Part shown: positions 45,221-54,719 of the stretch, piece by piece | Numbering within the stretch: position 1 is the first letter of the stretch | How the letters are laid out: each line of letters begins with the position of its first letter | Origin: Methanobrevibacter gottschalkii DSM 11977 | GTDB taxonomy: Archaea; Methanobacteriota; Methanobacteria; Methanobacteriales; Methanobacteriaceae | Assembly: GCF_003814835.1 (NCBI RefSeq) | Contig: NZ_RKRG01000002.1 | Coordinates: forward strand, 372,001 to 436,000 | Length of the DNA stretch: 64,000 nt | Reading direction: 5' to 3' | Made by a program: the position numbers and the translations under genes | The notes under the pieces: model-generated | The model's database searches: none | The model's input: the letters and a program-made list of their open reading frames with translations, nothing else | What the model was told of the DNA's origin: nothing

Positions 45221-45751
45221 ATGATAACTTTTGAGGTTGATTCACAACTTAATGAGAACTGCGGTATTGTTCTTAGAAATTTAAGTTTTAACAGTGAAAT
45301 AAGTAATAGTGAAGAATATAAATGCAATGTATATGGAGAATTTAGTCTAAAAAATCATGAAGATTATGATAATTTGGAATTGAAATCTATTTTTTATGAT
45401 GATGAAAGCAATATTATTAATATTGAACGAGACTATATTAATTTAGATGGGTTTTTGGGAAGTGGAACTTTTGATTTTTGGGTATATTTAAATAAGGACA
45501 AATTAATAAAAACACATAAAATTAAAATTATTCCATCAAAATTACGTAGGAAAATATTGAAGAGAAGTGTATGCAATAATAAAATATCAATTGAATCTGA
45601 AAACTTATCCATTAATATAAATCTTAAAAAGGATTATTCTGAAGTTGAAAAAAGAGATAGGAAAAAAGAATTAATCAAAGATATTGATGAAACTATTGAT
45701 GCATTGTCAAAAAGTGATGAGATTATTAATTTGATAAATTACTATGATTAA
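45221..45751 (+). CDS. Hypothetical protein with FxLYD-like beta domain
   Basis: 176 aa from the ATG at 45221 behind GGTGAT; earlier starts at 45200/45209 fall in the operator and ribosome site. Residues 1-105 form the beta domain shared with the divergent neighbour (YKCNVYGEFSLKNHEDYDNL, SIFYDDESNII, GFLGSGTFDFWVYL, HKIKIIPS). The rest is basic, then helical (KRDRKKELIKDIDETIDAL). No signal peptide. Function unknown. Confidence 0.65.
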   Translation: MITFEVDSQLNENCGIVLRNLSFNSEISNSEEYKCNVYGEFSLKNHEDYDNLELKSIFYDDESNIINIERDYINLDGFLGSGTFDFWVYLNKDKLIKTHKIKIIPSKLRRKILKRSVCNNKISIESENLSININLKKDYSEVEKRDRKKELIKDIDETIDALSKSDEIINLINYYD

Positions 45752-46342
45752 TATTAATCTATTTGAAATTGAATGTTTATAATAAATCATATATTTAAAT
45801 TTTGCAAGGTGCATTATTTAGATTTGCAAGTAAAGACATATTAAAATTCACTATTAATATTGCTTATTTTTTCATGTTTTTTTCTCCAAATTAAATTTTA
45901 AAGAATTTTGATATTATATTAACCAGTAGGAATCAAATAAGCTGTTTGGCAGATAATAGATGATTAAAAGAAAATAAAGCAACTTTTAGTAAATTATTCA
46001 AGGTAATATTCAAATCCAATGAAAAACAAAATGATTTAAACTAACGTTAAAAACAATTCTTAAGATTGATGGGTGTTTCAGAAATTACAATCAAAGAGTA
46101 GTGTTATGGAAAAATATTATGAATCCATAATGAAAAATCTTGAAATTTATAGAAATATTGCAAATTTTGTTTCAAACTTTAATATTTATGGAACTTCAGA
46201 AGGAAAATATTTGATTATATTATGGCAAAAAACGGTTGGATTGAAAACCGAAAAAAGTCATAACAAATTGGCAGTTCCAAAACTATAACATTTAAATACT
46301 TCTTATGATAATCTTTAATAAGAATTTAAGAGGTGATAAAAT
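45752..46342. other. 591-bp region without an intact gene
   Basis: A/T-rich with interrupted frames. A 71-codon open frame at 46073-46288 contains an ordinary-looking protein stretch (EKYYESIMKNLEIYRNIANF ... YGTSEGKYLIILWQKTVGLK) but starts without a ribosome site and its upstream continuation is broken by stops, so it may be a gene fragment. The TATA-like box for the next gene is ACATTTAAATACTT near 46290. Confidence 0.5.
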
Positions 46343-47200
46343 ATGCGTAAGATTTCAATACTCGTATTACTGTTAATCCTCGTTGGTATGCTAATTCCAA
46401 CCGGATTTGCAACAGATTCAAATGTCGTAATAACCTATGGGGAGACTACCTATTCAAATTCAAATTACAAATCTTTTGTTGACAATTTTTTTGTTAACCA
46501 GGCAAATGTTGATATAAACAATGTAGGTGTTAAAACAATCACTGCTGATCAGGTGAATCAAGTATCAAGCGGAATCACTGGTAAATCATATAATTCAAAT
46601 CAAATACTGTCTTCAGCACTTGTTGATTTAAATGATAATGGAAATTTAAAGGTAAGTGTTGATAAATCCAAAATTACTACAATTACCGGTGATATGTACA
46701 TTTCAGCTTTAAAATCTGCTGGAATTACAAGTGGGCATGTGTATGTGACAAGTCCTGTTCAGGCAACTGGTGAATCTGCTCTTGCAGGAATTATGAATTC
46801 TTATGAGGAAGTAACTGATGTTCAAATTCCAGACTCTGTAAAAGAAGCAGCAAATGATGAAATTTACACCCAAGCTGAAATTGTAAATAATTCAGGTGTA
46901 AATGCTGATGATTTATCCAATCTGGTAAATCAGGTAAAAGATGAAGTATCAGGCGGCAATGTTACTAACCATGATGAAATTGTAAATATTATTAACAGTC
47001 ATGTTGAAAACAATAACATTAACATTACAAATAATGATATTGAAAACTTAGCAGATTCAATTGAACAAGTACAGAACGTACAAGGTGATGTAAACTACTA
47101 CAAAACTCAGGTAAACGAATTTCTAGACGATAACTCCACAGGAGGTTTTTCATTAGATGGTTTATTTGACTGGATTAAATCCTTTACTGATGGGATTTAA
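46343..47200 (+). CDS. Secreted DUF1002 family protein
   Basis: 285 aa with a clear signal peptide (KISILVLLLILVGMLIPTGFA, cleavage after about residue 24). The mature protein follows the DUF1002 pattern: VVITYGETTYSNSNYKSFVD, SSALVDLNDNGNLKV, ITGDMYISALKSAGITSGHV, YVTSPVQATGESALAGIMNS, AYEEVT-like segment. DUF1002 proteins are predicted to be exported in Firmicutes and gut methanogens, role unknown. GGTGAT ribosome site, own promoter. Confidence 0.85.
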   Translation: MRKISILVLLLILVGMLIPTGFATDSNVVITYGETTYSNSNYKSFVDNFFVNQANVDINNVGVKTITADQVNQVSSGITGKSYNSNQILSSALVDLNDNGNLKVSVDKSKITTITGDMYISALKSAGITSGHVYVTSPVQATGESALAGIMNSYEEVTDVQIPDSVKEAANDEIYTQAEIVNNSGVNADDLSNLVNQVKDEVSGGNVTNHDEIVNIINSHVENNNINITNNDIENLADSIEQVQNVQGDVNYYKTQVNEFLDDNSTGGFSLDGLFDWIKSFTDGI

Positions 47201-47267
47201 TTCCTAAATTTTTTTTAACAAAATCTATTTATTATGTTAATACTAAATTAATAACAAGGTGTTATTA

Positions 47268-47876
47268 ATGGTTGTTAAACATTGCCCAAAATGTGGAAAT
47301 GATATTGATGATGAGGATATTGAATTTTGCACTGAATGCGGTCATAAATTATCAAATAAAATTATAAAAAATAGTTCTAAAGGTTTTTTCGACAATTTAA
47401 ATGAAAAAACAAGTTTTTCAGTTATCATATTCTCGTTTATTATTTTTGGCGTATTTTTATTCATTGGTTCAGTAGTATGGTCATCTTTCATGGCTAACGG
47501 TTCAATTGATCTTGTTACATATCTTTTATTAGTTATTGTATTTTCAGTATTCTTCGGTGGCATATTTGTTGGATACTTCGGATGTATGGATGAATCTTAT
47601 ATTATTCCGAATTTCTCAATATATTTGGGAAGTATTTTTTCAGTTGTTCTATGTGGAATTGGATTAATATTTACATTTCTAATGGGAGTAATTTCAATTT
47701 TAAGTTCTATTGCTCCATTTGGCTCATCAAACTCAATATCTCAAACTTCAACTTCAAGTTACGCTCAGTCTGTTGATTTGAGTTTTATTTTTAAATTAGT
47801 ATTATTTATTCTTTTAATTCCTGTGGCATCTTATATTGGTGTATATTTAGGATACTTTTTAAAGAAGAATATTTAA
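47268..47876 (+). CDS. Zinc-ribbon multi-spanning membrane protein
   Basis: 202 aa from the ATG at 47268 behind GGTGTT. Zinc ribbon CPKCGNDIDDEDIEFCTECG at residues 5-24, a linker, then four hydrophobic helices (about 48-70, 82-105, 117-145, 175-200). Such zinc-ribbon-plus-TM proteins occur three times in this window (also at 32795 and 50556); function unknown. Confidence 0.75.
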   Translation: MVVKHCPKCGNDIDDEDIEFCTECGHKLSNKIIKNSSKGFFDNLNEKTSFSVIIFSFIIFGVFLFIGSVVWSSFMANGSIDLVTYLLLVIVFSVFFGGIFVGYFGCMDESYIIPNFSIYLGSIFSVVLCGIGLIFTFLMGVISILSSIAPFGSSNSISQTSTSSYAQSVDLSFIFKLVLFILLIPVASYIGVYLGYFLKKNI

Positions 47877-48022
47877 TATTCTTTTCTCTTTTTTCTTTAA
47901 CTTTAGGCTAATCAGATTAAAAAAACACATTATTATCATATGTCTTAAAGATAAAATGATTAATTATTCTCATTTCATTTTTTTCATTATAATTTTTATC
48001 GAATAATTATTTATATATCATT

Positions 48023-48038
48023 ATTCGTTGCAACGAAT
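48023..48038. promoter_or_regulatory. Orphan palindromic operator ATTCGTTGCAACGAAT
   Basis: A perfect 16-bp palindrome located 5 bp downstream of a TATA-like box (48009-48018), the classic place for an archaeal repressor site. GC-richer than its surroundings. No ORF starts within the next several hundred bases. It resembles MarR/TetR-type operators in length and symmetry. Confidence 0.6.
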
Positions 48039-48341
48039 GAATATTTAAAAAACTTGTGTAATAACTAATTTTGATTATTCATTTAATTTTTTCAAAATAA
48101 TGGATTAATAGCTTTAAATTATAAAAATAATACAAATTATTAAAATAAAAAAGATTACTAATATTTATTTCACTTAAATTTTGAAAGTACATTGAAAATG
48201 TAAATTATATATGAATTTAAGTATATTGCTTATGTAAATGAAATACATATGGTATAAGTGAATTATATATTTAAAAACAATACAATTGTTTATTTGTATT
48301 CTAGAAATAACAGATATTGTTGATAATATTGCAGTTGTAGA

Positions 48342-48359
48342 GGAGTAATTTTTTACTCC
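48342..48359 (+). terminator. Stem-loop terminator-like element
   Basis: GGAGTAA (48342-48348) pairs with TTACTCC (48353-48359) around a TTTT loop; AATATATTTTTTAAAA follows. It could end a transcript from the TATA-like boxes at 48009 or 48264. Confidence 0.5.
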
Positions 48360-48514
48360 AATATATTTTTTAAAATAGTAATGGTGATTTAATTTCCAAT
48401 ATTTTGAATACTTTCAGTTGAATTATTTAAAATTTAATTCATTACAAATAATTTGCACATTGATTAAAAATTAAAATAAATCCATTGTTGTCAATGGATT
48501 TAAAACACTTTTCT

Positions 48515-48970
48515 TTATTTTCTAGCAATAAATAATTGGCCACTAGTTGTATTGAAAGATACTGCAGATATCTTTAAATTATCTAGTTGTATACCATTAA
48601 TTAAGCGAAACATATTGTTATTTTTAATATATAATGTATTGCCTATAATTTCAGCTTTTTTAGGTAAACTATGCATAGTTATTGCAATTTTCGTTGGTGT
48701 TGAAGATGTTAAATTAAGAATAAATGAGGTATTGTTATTATTTAATGCTTTTTCAAATAATTTTTTATCCTCACTAGATAAATCAGAAATGTCTACTTCA
48801 ACGGAATATTCAAAATTCAGTTTATTCTGACCGACTTCTGTAATTACCAAGTCATCATTTTTGATGTCTCCTAATTTGATAGGATCTGGACTGCTTGCTA
48901 CTACTGCATTTAATGTAAAACCTAAAGTTACTAAAATTAGTAACATGACTAAAATTTTTCTAACTTTCAT
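48515..48970 (-). CDS. Secreted hypothetical protein
   Basis: 151 aa with a signal peptide (KVRKILVMLLILVTLGFTLN, cleavage near AVVASS, about residue 26). The mature part is beta-rich with polar Asn/Thr/Ser (NNNNTSFILNLTSSTPTKIA) and ends in a short basic tail. No cell-wall anchor is seen. GGTGATATT ribosome site before the ATG. I do not recognise the family. Confidence 0.7.
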   Translation of the reverse strand: MKVRKILVMLLILVTLGFTLNAVVASSPDPIKLGDIKNDDLVITEVGQNKLNFEYSVEVDISDLSSEDKKLFEKALNNNNTSFILNLTSSTPTKIAITMHSLPKKAEIIGNTLYIKNNNMFRLINGIQLDNLKISAVSFNTTSGQLFIARK

Positions 48971-49575
48971 AATATCACCATTTTAACTGCAAATTAAATA
49001 GATGTAATTTTAATTATATTTTTAGTATTATATATAGTTTGATACTTTAAATGAAAATTTTACTATTAACTTCATATATTGATAATTATTGTATAGATGA
49101 TTTTATAATTAAATAAACAGTTAAGTGTATTATGTTTTATTGATGCATTTTTTATTCATTCATTATTTCAGATGAAAAGAATAGCTCTGTTGAAAACCAT
49201 GTCAAAATATCGAAATTTATCACTAAATACGTTTTTTAATTTCTTTATTTTTCATTTTGACATGTATGTGTTTATTTTAGTTCACATCCGAATTTTTGCT
49301 TTCGCAAAAAATTTTTATAGGCAATAAAAGAGGATTCAATCGAGAAAACTGTAGCAGAAGCACCATACTCCAAAAAACTCAAAGACTAATTCAAGTATTT
49401 TAAAGATGCTTAGCAGATGTTTGTCCATGTATTGTTTCAAATTCTTCTTTTTGCTATTGAAATAATAATATCCTTTTTTGATTTTGGATTTCATAATAGC
49501 CAAATTTTTTAAAAAACTATTTTAAATCAAGATACATAATTATTAATATTGTATTATTTTATTGGATTGACTATT
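48971..49575. other. 605-bp region with gene debris
   Basis: No intact gene. A hairpin at 49293-49310 and a short coding-like piece at about 49323-49389 (IKEDSIEKTVAEAPYSKKLK followed by D and a stop codon) are the only structured parts. The composition from 49170 to 49500 is higher in G/C than the flanking A/T tracts, as expected for a decayed gene. The cysK promoter lies close to 49540. Confidence 0.5.
49293..49310 (+). terminator. Hairpin TTTTTGC-TTTC-GCAAAAA
   Basis: A 7-bp perfect stem with a TTTC tetraloop, followed by ATTTTTATAG. No upstream intact gene on the plus strand ends here, so it may mark the end of a decayed gene or be part of an element boundary. Confidence 0.45.
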
Positions 49576-50532
49576 ATGAATCTTGGAAAGTTGGTTGGAA
49601 ATACTCCAATGATAAAAATTAACTATGAATATGGCGGAAAATCAGGGAGCATATATTCTAAACTCGAATTCTACAATTACTCCGGAAGTATAAAAGATAG
49701 AATTGCATTATATATTATTGAAACAGAAAGAAAAAATGGCAACTTGAAAGAAGGACAAGCTGTTGTGGAAGTTACAAGTGGAAACACTGGTATTGCATTT
49801 AGCGCTATCGGTGCTCTTTTCGGTCATGAAGTTCATATTTTCATGCCGGATTGGGTGTCTCTTGAGAGAAGAAAACTTATCCGGATGTATGGCGCTCATG
49901 TTCATTTAGTATCCAAAGAGGAAGGTGGATTTAAAAGAGCTCTTGAGCTTGCAGAGGAATTTGCTATAAAACATGACGCATATATGCCACTCCAATTTGA
50001 TAATAAATTAAATATAGAAGCTCAATACATCACCGGTCAGGAAATTATTGATGAGATTCCGGATATAGATGCTTTTGTTAGTGGTATTGGAACTGGAGGA
50101 ACCCTTATGGGAATAGGCAAAAAGTTAAAAGAAAACAATCCTGATTTTAAATTATATGCACTGGAACCAAGCACACTTTCTATTCTTAAAATGGGAATGG
50201 AAGAAGGAACTCATATGATTGAAGGAATTGGTGATGATTTTATTCCGGGAATTGTTGATAAGAATCTGATTGATGATATTGTACTAATTGATGATTTGGA
50301 TGCAATTAACATGTCTAAAAGAATTGCTAAAGAATTTGGTTTAGGCATCGGCATCTCTAGTGGTGCAAATTTCTTGGCTGGTGTTTTAATTAATACTAGT
50401 GATATTAAAATAGCTACTGTCTTTGCAGATGACAATAAAAAGTACATTACCACTAAACTGTCCGAGGAAATTGATGATGATCCCAATCTGATTTCCAATA
50501 AAATTAAACTGATTAATTTTGAAGTAATTTAA
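49576..50532 (+). CDS. cysK: Cysteine synthase family PLP enzyme
   Basis: 318 aa from ATG 49576 (an upstream in-frame TTG at 49549 lacks a ribosome site). Family signature: LGKLVGNTPMIKIN, PLP-binding Lys in SGSIKDRIAL, VEVTSGNTGIAFSAIGA, phosphate loop GIGTGGTLMGIGKKL, and GIGISSGANF near the end. It makes cysteine from O-acetyl- or O-phosphoserine and sulfide. The replacement of PTGSVKDR by YSGSIKDR and the late part (ATVFADDNKKYITTKL) fit this family; cystathionine beta-synthase activity cannot be excluded. Confidence 0.85.
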   Translation: MNLGKLVGNTPMIKINYEYGGKSGSIYSKLEFYNYSGSIKDRIALYIIETERKNGNLKEGQAVVEVTSGNTGIAFSAIGALFGHEVHIFMPDWVSLERRKLIRMYGAHVHLVSKEEGGFKRALELAEEFAIKHDAYMPLQFDNKLNIEAQYITGQEIIDEIPDIDAFVSGIGTGGTLMGIGKKLKENNPDFKLYALEPSTLSILKMGMEEGTHMIEGIGDDFIPGIVDKNLIDDIVLIDDLDAINMSKRIAKEFGLGIGISSGANFLAGVLINTSDIKIATVFADDNKKYITTKLSEEIDDDPNLISNKIKLINFEVI

Positions 50533-50555
50533 AAAAATTAAGTTAAGTGAAGTAT

Positions 50556-51440
50556 CTAAACTCCACTTGATGTTGAAATTGTTATATTCTCTGTATATAA
50601 TGGTGTTGTTGAATCTGCAGAATCAACAACACTTATTTCTGCTTTTTCTGGTGCTTGTTGTTCGAAATACCAAGCAGAAATTTTATATGTTTTTCCACTC
50701 TGAGGATTCAAATCATTCCAACCTATAGTTGAATCAATTACTTTTCCGTTGTTGTCAAGGAAGTTAACATTAACACATAAATAATCAAAACTAGAATCTA
50801 CTTTAATGTCTCCAGTTACATAACCATTATAGTATCCATAACCATCATTTGTTATATTTTGGCTTAAATTACCTACAATTACTGAATTTTCAGCATTTAT
50901 CTGATATAATGCTCCACTAGCTATTAATAATACAAATAATAAAACTATAGTTAAAATTGGGATTGTCCATAGTTTTTTATTATTAGCACTATGACCTTTA
51001 AAGTATAATGTTAAAATTGCGGTTATAATAAATATTATAAGGGATATGTCACCAAAACGACCAATAAATGAGTAAACTAGAGCTCCAGTTGCAATAAATT
51101 CAACAGAAGCTATTAGAGGTTCATCTATTTTTTCCATTAAAATTATTCCAATTATTCCCCCAATAATTCCTATAGCAATTGCAAGCATAATATTGTCCCA
51201 ACCCATAATCATAGGGGTTCCTAATCCTTCAGCAATAACTACAATTATGCTGATTATTGCTAAAGATAGGGGTAATTTGGTTATAAAATCATTTTTATCT
51301 TTTTGAGATGTTTGTTTAATTTTTTTATTCAATTCTTGCTTATCTTCTGTAGGATGATTATTAAGATTAAAACCACATCCATCACAGAATTCAGCATCAT
51401 CTTCTAATTCTTTTCCGCATTTTCTACAATACTGAACCAT
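50556..51440 (-). CDS. Zinc-ribbon membrane protein with C-terminal FxLYD-like domain
   Basis: 294 aa. Zinc ribbon YCRKCGKELEDDAEFCDGCG (residues 4-23), a charged linker, five to six membrane helices (about 53-195), and an outside C-terminal domain with beta strands (YYNGYVTGDIKVDSSFDYLC, VNFLDNNGKVIDSTIGW) resembling FxLYD domains. GGAGGAATTTC ribosome site. It points away from the restriction operon. A sensor or envelope role is conceivable; nothing specific is known. Confidence 0.75.
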   Translation of the reverse strand: MVQYCRKCGKELEDDAEFCDGCGFNLNNHPTEDKQELNKKIKQTSQKDKNDFITKLPLSLAIISIIVVIAEGLGTPMIMGWDNIMLAIAIGIIGGIIGIILMEKIDEPLIASVEFIATGALVYSFIGRFGDISLIIFIITAILTLYFKGHSANNKKLWTIPILTIVLLFVLLIASGALYQINAENSVIVGNLSQNITNDGYGYYNGYVTGDIKVDSSFDYLCVNVNFLDNNGKVIDSTIGWNDLNPQSGKTYKISAWYFEQQAPEKAEISVVDSADSTTPLYTENITISTSSGV

Positions 51441-51621
51441 GAAATTCCTCCTTGTATAATATTTAATTAATTTTTTAATAATAAAATATTTTATGATGAT
51501 GGCTATGATTTTAATGGATTGTAATTAAAAGTTTAATATATTACTTGGTATAAAATTATTATTAAATCAATCCAATATTGATGTTGTAGTTTTGAATTAA
51601 TATTAATATTAAGGTAATTTT

Positions 51622-54345
51622 ATGTCAACTCAAAGTGAAGCAGTTTTAGAAAATAATTTAATAAAAAGATTATCTGAAAATGGATATGAATTTGTTAAAA
51701 TTAGAAATGAAAATGATTTATTAGCTAATTTTAGAGTTCAGTTAGATAAACTAAATAAATGTAAATTAACTGATGAAGAATTTAATAAAGTTTTATTATT
51801 TTTAGATGAAGGTTCGATTTTCGATAAAGCAAAAAAATTAAGAGATCATTATTATATTGATAGAAAAGACAATCCATTTTATATTAAATTTTTAAATCAA
51901 AAAGATTGGTGTAAAAATATTTTTCAAGTATCAAATCAAATAACTATGGAAAGTAAACATAAAAATAGATATGATGTAACTTTATTAATTAATGGTTTTC
52001 CATTAGTTCAAATAGAACTTAAGAGAAGAGGTATGCCTTTAAAAGAAGCGTTTGACCAAATCACTAGGTATACATTACATTCATATAAAGGTCTTTTCAA
52101 TTATATTCAAATATTTGTTGTAAGTAATGGAATTAATACAAAATATTTTGCTAATGGATTAAAAAACGACCTTCAATTTGAGTTTACATTTTATTGGAAA
52201 GATGAAAAAAATAATAACATCCTTTCATTAGATGATTTTGCTAATACATTTTTAGAAAAATGTAATCTTGCAAAAATGATTTCAAAATATATGGTTCTAA
52301 ATGAATCTTCAAAAAGATTAATGATTTTAAGAGCTTATCAAAAATATGCTGTTGAAGCTGTAATTCATCAAGCTTTAGATATTAAACAAAATGGTTATGT
52401 TTGGCATACAACTGGTAGTGGAAAAACACTTACTTCATATAAAGTAAGTCAATTGCTTGCAGAAGATGAATCAATATATAAAGTCATTTTCGTTGTTGAT
52501 AGACGTGATTTAGATATTCAAACGAATAAAGAATTCAATAGTTTCTGTGATGGTTGTGTTAATACAACAAAACATACTGGTGCTTTAATCAAAAACTTAA
52601 CAACGGAAGGTAAAGGTAAATTAGTAACTACCACTATTCAAAAATTATCAAAAGCAGTTAAAACAGCGGGTGATAAAGTTAAACTTCAGAAAATTAAAGA
52701 TAAAAAAATTATCTTAATTTTTGATGAATGTCATAGAAGTCAATTTGGTGAAATGCATAATGTAATTACAGAATTTTTCTCAAATTCATTATCATTTGGT
52801 TTTACAGGAACTCCAATTTTTGCTAAAAATTCTGATGGAACAAGAACAACAAAAGATATTTTTGGTAAAAAACTTCACGAATATGTGATTAAAGATGCTA
52901 TTGCAGATAATAATGTTTTAGGTTTTTCTGTTGATTATGTAGGTGGTGCTAAATCACATACTGATATTGATAAAGAAGTTAAAAAAATTAACACTAAGGA
53001 GTATTTGGAATCAGATAACCGTTTAAATCAAATTGTAGATTATATTATTGAAAGTTATGATAGTAAAACTAGAAATAGAGAATTTAATGCAATGTTTACA
53101 GTTTCTCGCGGTGGAGTGATACATAATTATTATGAGTTATTTAAAAAGAAAAAGCATGATTTAAAAATAGTTACAATATTCACATTTAAAGCTAATGAAG
53201 ATTTAAGTGAAAATGAGCACTCACAAGATTTATTGGACAAATATATCTTAGATTATAATAAAATGTTTGAAACTAATTTTACAAGTGATGATTTTAAACA
53301 GTATCATGCAGATGTTTCTAAAAGAATGAAAAATAGGGAAATAGATTTGTTATTAGTTGTTGACATGTTTTTAACAGGATTTGATAGTAAATTATTAAAT
53401 ACTCTGTATGTAGATAAAAATTTACAATATCATGGTTTACTTCAAGCATTTTCTAGAACCAATCGTATTGTTAATAAAAGAAAATCACAGGGAAATATTG
53501 TTTGTTTTACTAATTTGAAAGATAATGTTGATGAAGCTATTGCATTATTCTCTGATCCTAACGCAATTGAAGATATTATTCTACCTCCTTATGAAACATT
53601 TGTTAAATGGTTTAATGAAGATCTTAAAAGATTATTTAAACTTGTTAAAACTGCTACAGAAGCATTGGATCTTCAAAGTGAAAATGATAAGAAAAAATTT
53701 GTATTAATTTTTAGAGATTTAATTAGAAATAAAAACAAATTAGATATTTTCACAGAATTTAATTGGGATGATGTTAAAATTGATGAACAGGAGTTCAATG
53801 ATTTTAAAAGTGCTTATTTAGATATTTATGATGAATTTAAAAAGGATAATGAGGATGGTGAATCTGTTTTAGGAGATATTGATTTTGAACTTGAACTTCT
53901 TAGGAATGATCAAATTAATGTGGATTATATATTGAATTTATTAGCTGATTTAGATAAGAATAGTACTAGTTTCAAGCATGATAAACAACGTATTATTAGC
54001 CTCATGAAAGAACACGAGAATTTACGTAGCAAAATTGATTTAATTGAGAAATTCATAAATGAAAAATTAGGCAATATTGATAGTAAAGTTACAAATATTA
54101 ATGAAGAATTTGATAAGTTTATGAAACATGAAAGAAAACAAGCAATGTGCGAAATTGTTGATGAAGAAAATTTAAATGAAGATGTGGCTCGTCAAATTTT
54201 TGAATATTTTGAATTTTCTGGTAAAATTGATGAAGAGTTAATTAAACAATCATTGGTTGAAAAATTGAAATTTAAAGAGCGTAAAGCTAAGGTTAATACA
54301 ATTAAATTTAAAATATTTGAATTATTTGAAAAATTTGATTATTAA
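51622..54345 (+). CDS. hsdR: Type I restriction enzyme, R (motor/nuclease) subunit
   Basis: 907 aa. N-terminal PD-(D/E)xK nuclease: RYDVTLLINGFPLVQIELKRRG (about residues 116-137, with D, E-x-K). SF2 translocase: Walker A WHTTGSGKTLTSYK (about 262), Walker B ILIFDECHRSQFG (about 369), motif III GFTGTP, and late motifs FSRTNRIVNK. C-terminal helical part for assembly with HsdM/S. It pumps DNA toward the complex and cuts far from the site. Separated from the rest of the operon by 374 bp, so probably separately transcribed. Confidence 0.95.
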   Translation: MSTQSEAVLENNLIKRLSENGYEFVKIRNENDLLANFRVQLDKLNKCKLTDEEFNKVLLFLDEGSIFDKAKKLRDHYYIDRKDNPFYIKFLNQKDWCKNIFQVSNQITMESKHKNRYDVTLLINGFPLVQIELKRRGMPLKEAFDQITRYTLHSYKGLFNYIQIFVVSNGINTKYFANGLKNDLQFEFTFYWKDEKNNNILSLDDFANTFLEKCNLAKMISKYMVLNESSKRLMILRAYQKYAVEAVIHQALDIKQNGYVWHTTGSGKTLTSYKVSQLLAEDESIYKVIFVVDRRDLDIQTNKEFNSFCDGCVNTTKHTGALIKNLTTEGKGKLVTTTIQKLSKAVKTAGDKVKLQKIKDKKIILIFDECHRSQFGEMHNVITEFFSNSLSFGFTGTPIFAKNSDGTRTTKDIFGKKLHEYVIKDAIADNNVLGFSVDYVGGAKSHTDIDKEVKKINTKEYLESDNRLNQIVDYIIESYDSKTRNREFNAMFTVSRGGVIHNYYELFKKKKHDLKIVTIFTFKANEDLSENEHSQDLLDKYILDYNKMFETNFTSDDFKQYHADVSKRMKNREIDLLLVVDMFLTGFDSKLLNTLYVDKNLQYHGLLQAFSRTNRIVNKRKSQGNIVCFTNLKDNVDEAIALFSDPNAIEDIILPPYETFVKWFNEDLKRLFKLVKTATEALDLQSENDKKKFVLIFRDLIRNKNKLDIFTEFNWDDVKIDEQEFNDFKSAYLDIYDEFKKDNEDGESVLGDIDFELELLRNDQINVDYILNLLADLDKNSTSFKHDKQRIISLMKEHENLRSKIDLIEKFINEKLGNIDSKVTNINEEFDKFMKHERKQAMCEIVDEENLNEDVARQIFEYFEFSGKIDEELIKQSLVEKLKFKERKAKVNTIKFKIFELFEKFDY

Positions 54346-54719
54346 TTTTTTTGTCATTAATGATTAATTACTTAAAAAAACGAAATGTTTATATACAATT
54401 ATTCTAAAATATTTATTTGTCATTAGTGATTAATTACATGCATGTTGGTATCGAGTACACATGAATAAATAATTTTGATTGATTTCAAATGAAAAAGTTT
54501 TGAGAATATAAAATTACATTTATCAAGAACTATTAGATTAGGTTTCATTTACAATAAAAAATTTTTCAGTTCTAGATATGTGGTGATTTTCATTATTTTT
54601 TTATTATTGGTGATTATTTATTGTATTGTGATAGTTAGTTTAGTATCGTTGGAAATTCAAAACAGATACATGGAATTATTGTAGATGACTGTAAACTTTT
54701 ATGTGGAGGTTTTGTATAA
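54346..54719. other. 374-bp gap in the restriction operon
   Basis: Contains paired 22-bp repeats around a TATA-like box (54350-54437) and a roughly 280-bp stretch with no ORF. The last bases hold the GGAGG ribosome site (54705-54709) of the half-S gene. The middle (54480-54600) reads like degraded coding sequence but I cannot identify it. Confidence 0.5.
54350..54437 (+). promoter_or_regulatory. Repeat pair flanking a TATA box before the hsdS'-hsdM-hsdS operon
   Basis: TTTGTCATTAATGATTAATT (54350-54369, continuing AC) recurs at 54416-54437 with one difference (AGTGATT). Exactly between them is GTTTATATAC (TATA-like, 54388-54395). The near-palindromic ATTAATGATTAAT core suggests a dimeric DNA-binding protein. 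The placement, one site upstream of TATA and one over the likely start, is typical for autoregulated control of restriction-modification genes. Confidence 0.55.

Larger units (their letters stand above)
47877..48514. other. 638-bp region with promoter, palindrome and hairpin but no gene
   Basis: Contains a TATA-like box at 48009-48018, a perfect 16-bp palindrome at 48023-48038, a second TATA-like TATATATTTAAA around 48264-48275, and a stem-loop at 48342-48359. No frame longer than about 25 codons with plausible coding character is seen; a short one ends EITDIVDNIAVVEE at the stop codon inside the stem-loop. Confidence 0.55.

Noticed and set aside
46073-46288. 71-codon ORF as a real gene
   Set aside because: No ribosome site, TTG/ATG start uncertain, and flanking sequence in the same frame is broken. 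It is more likely a fragment and was left inside the intergenic note.
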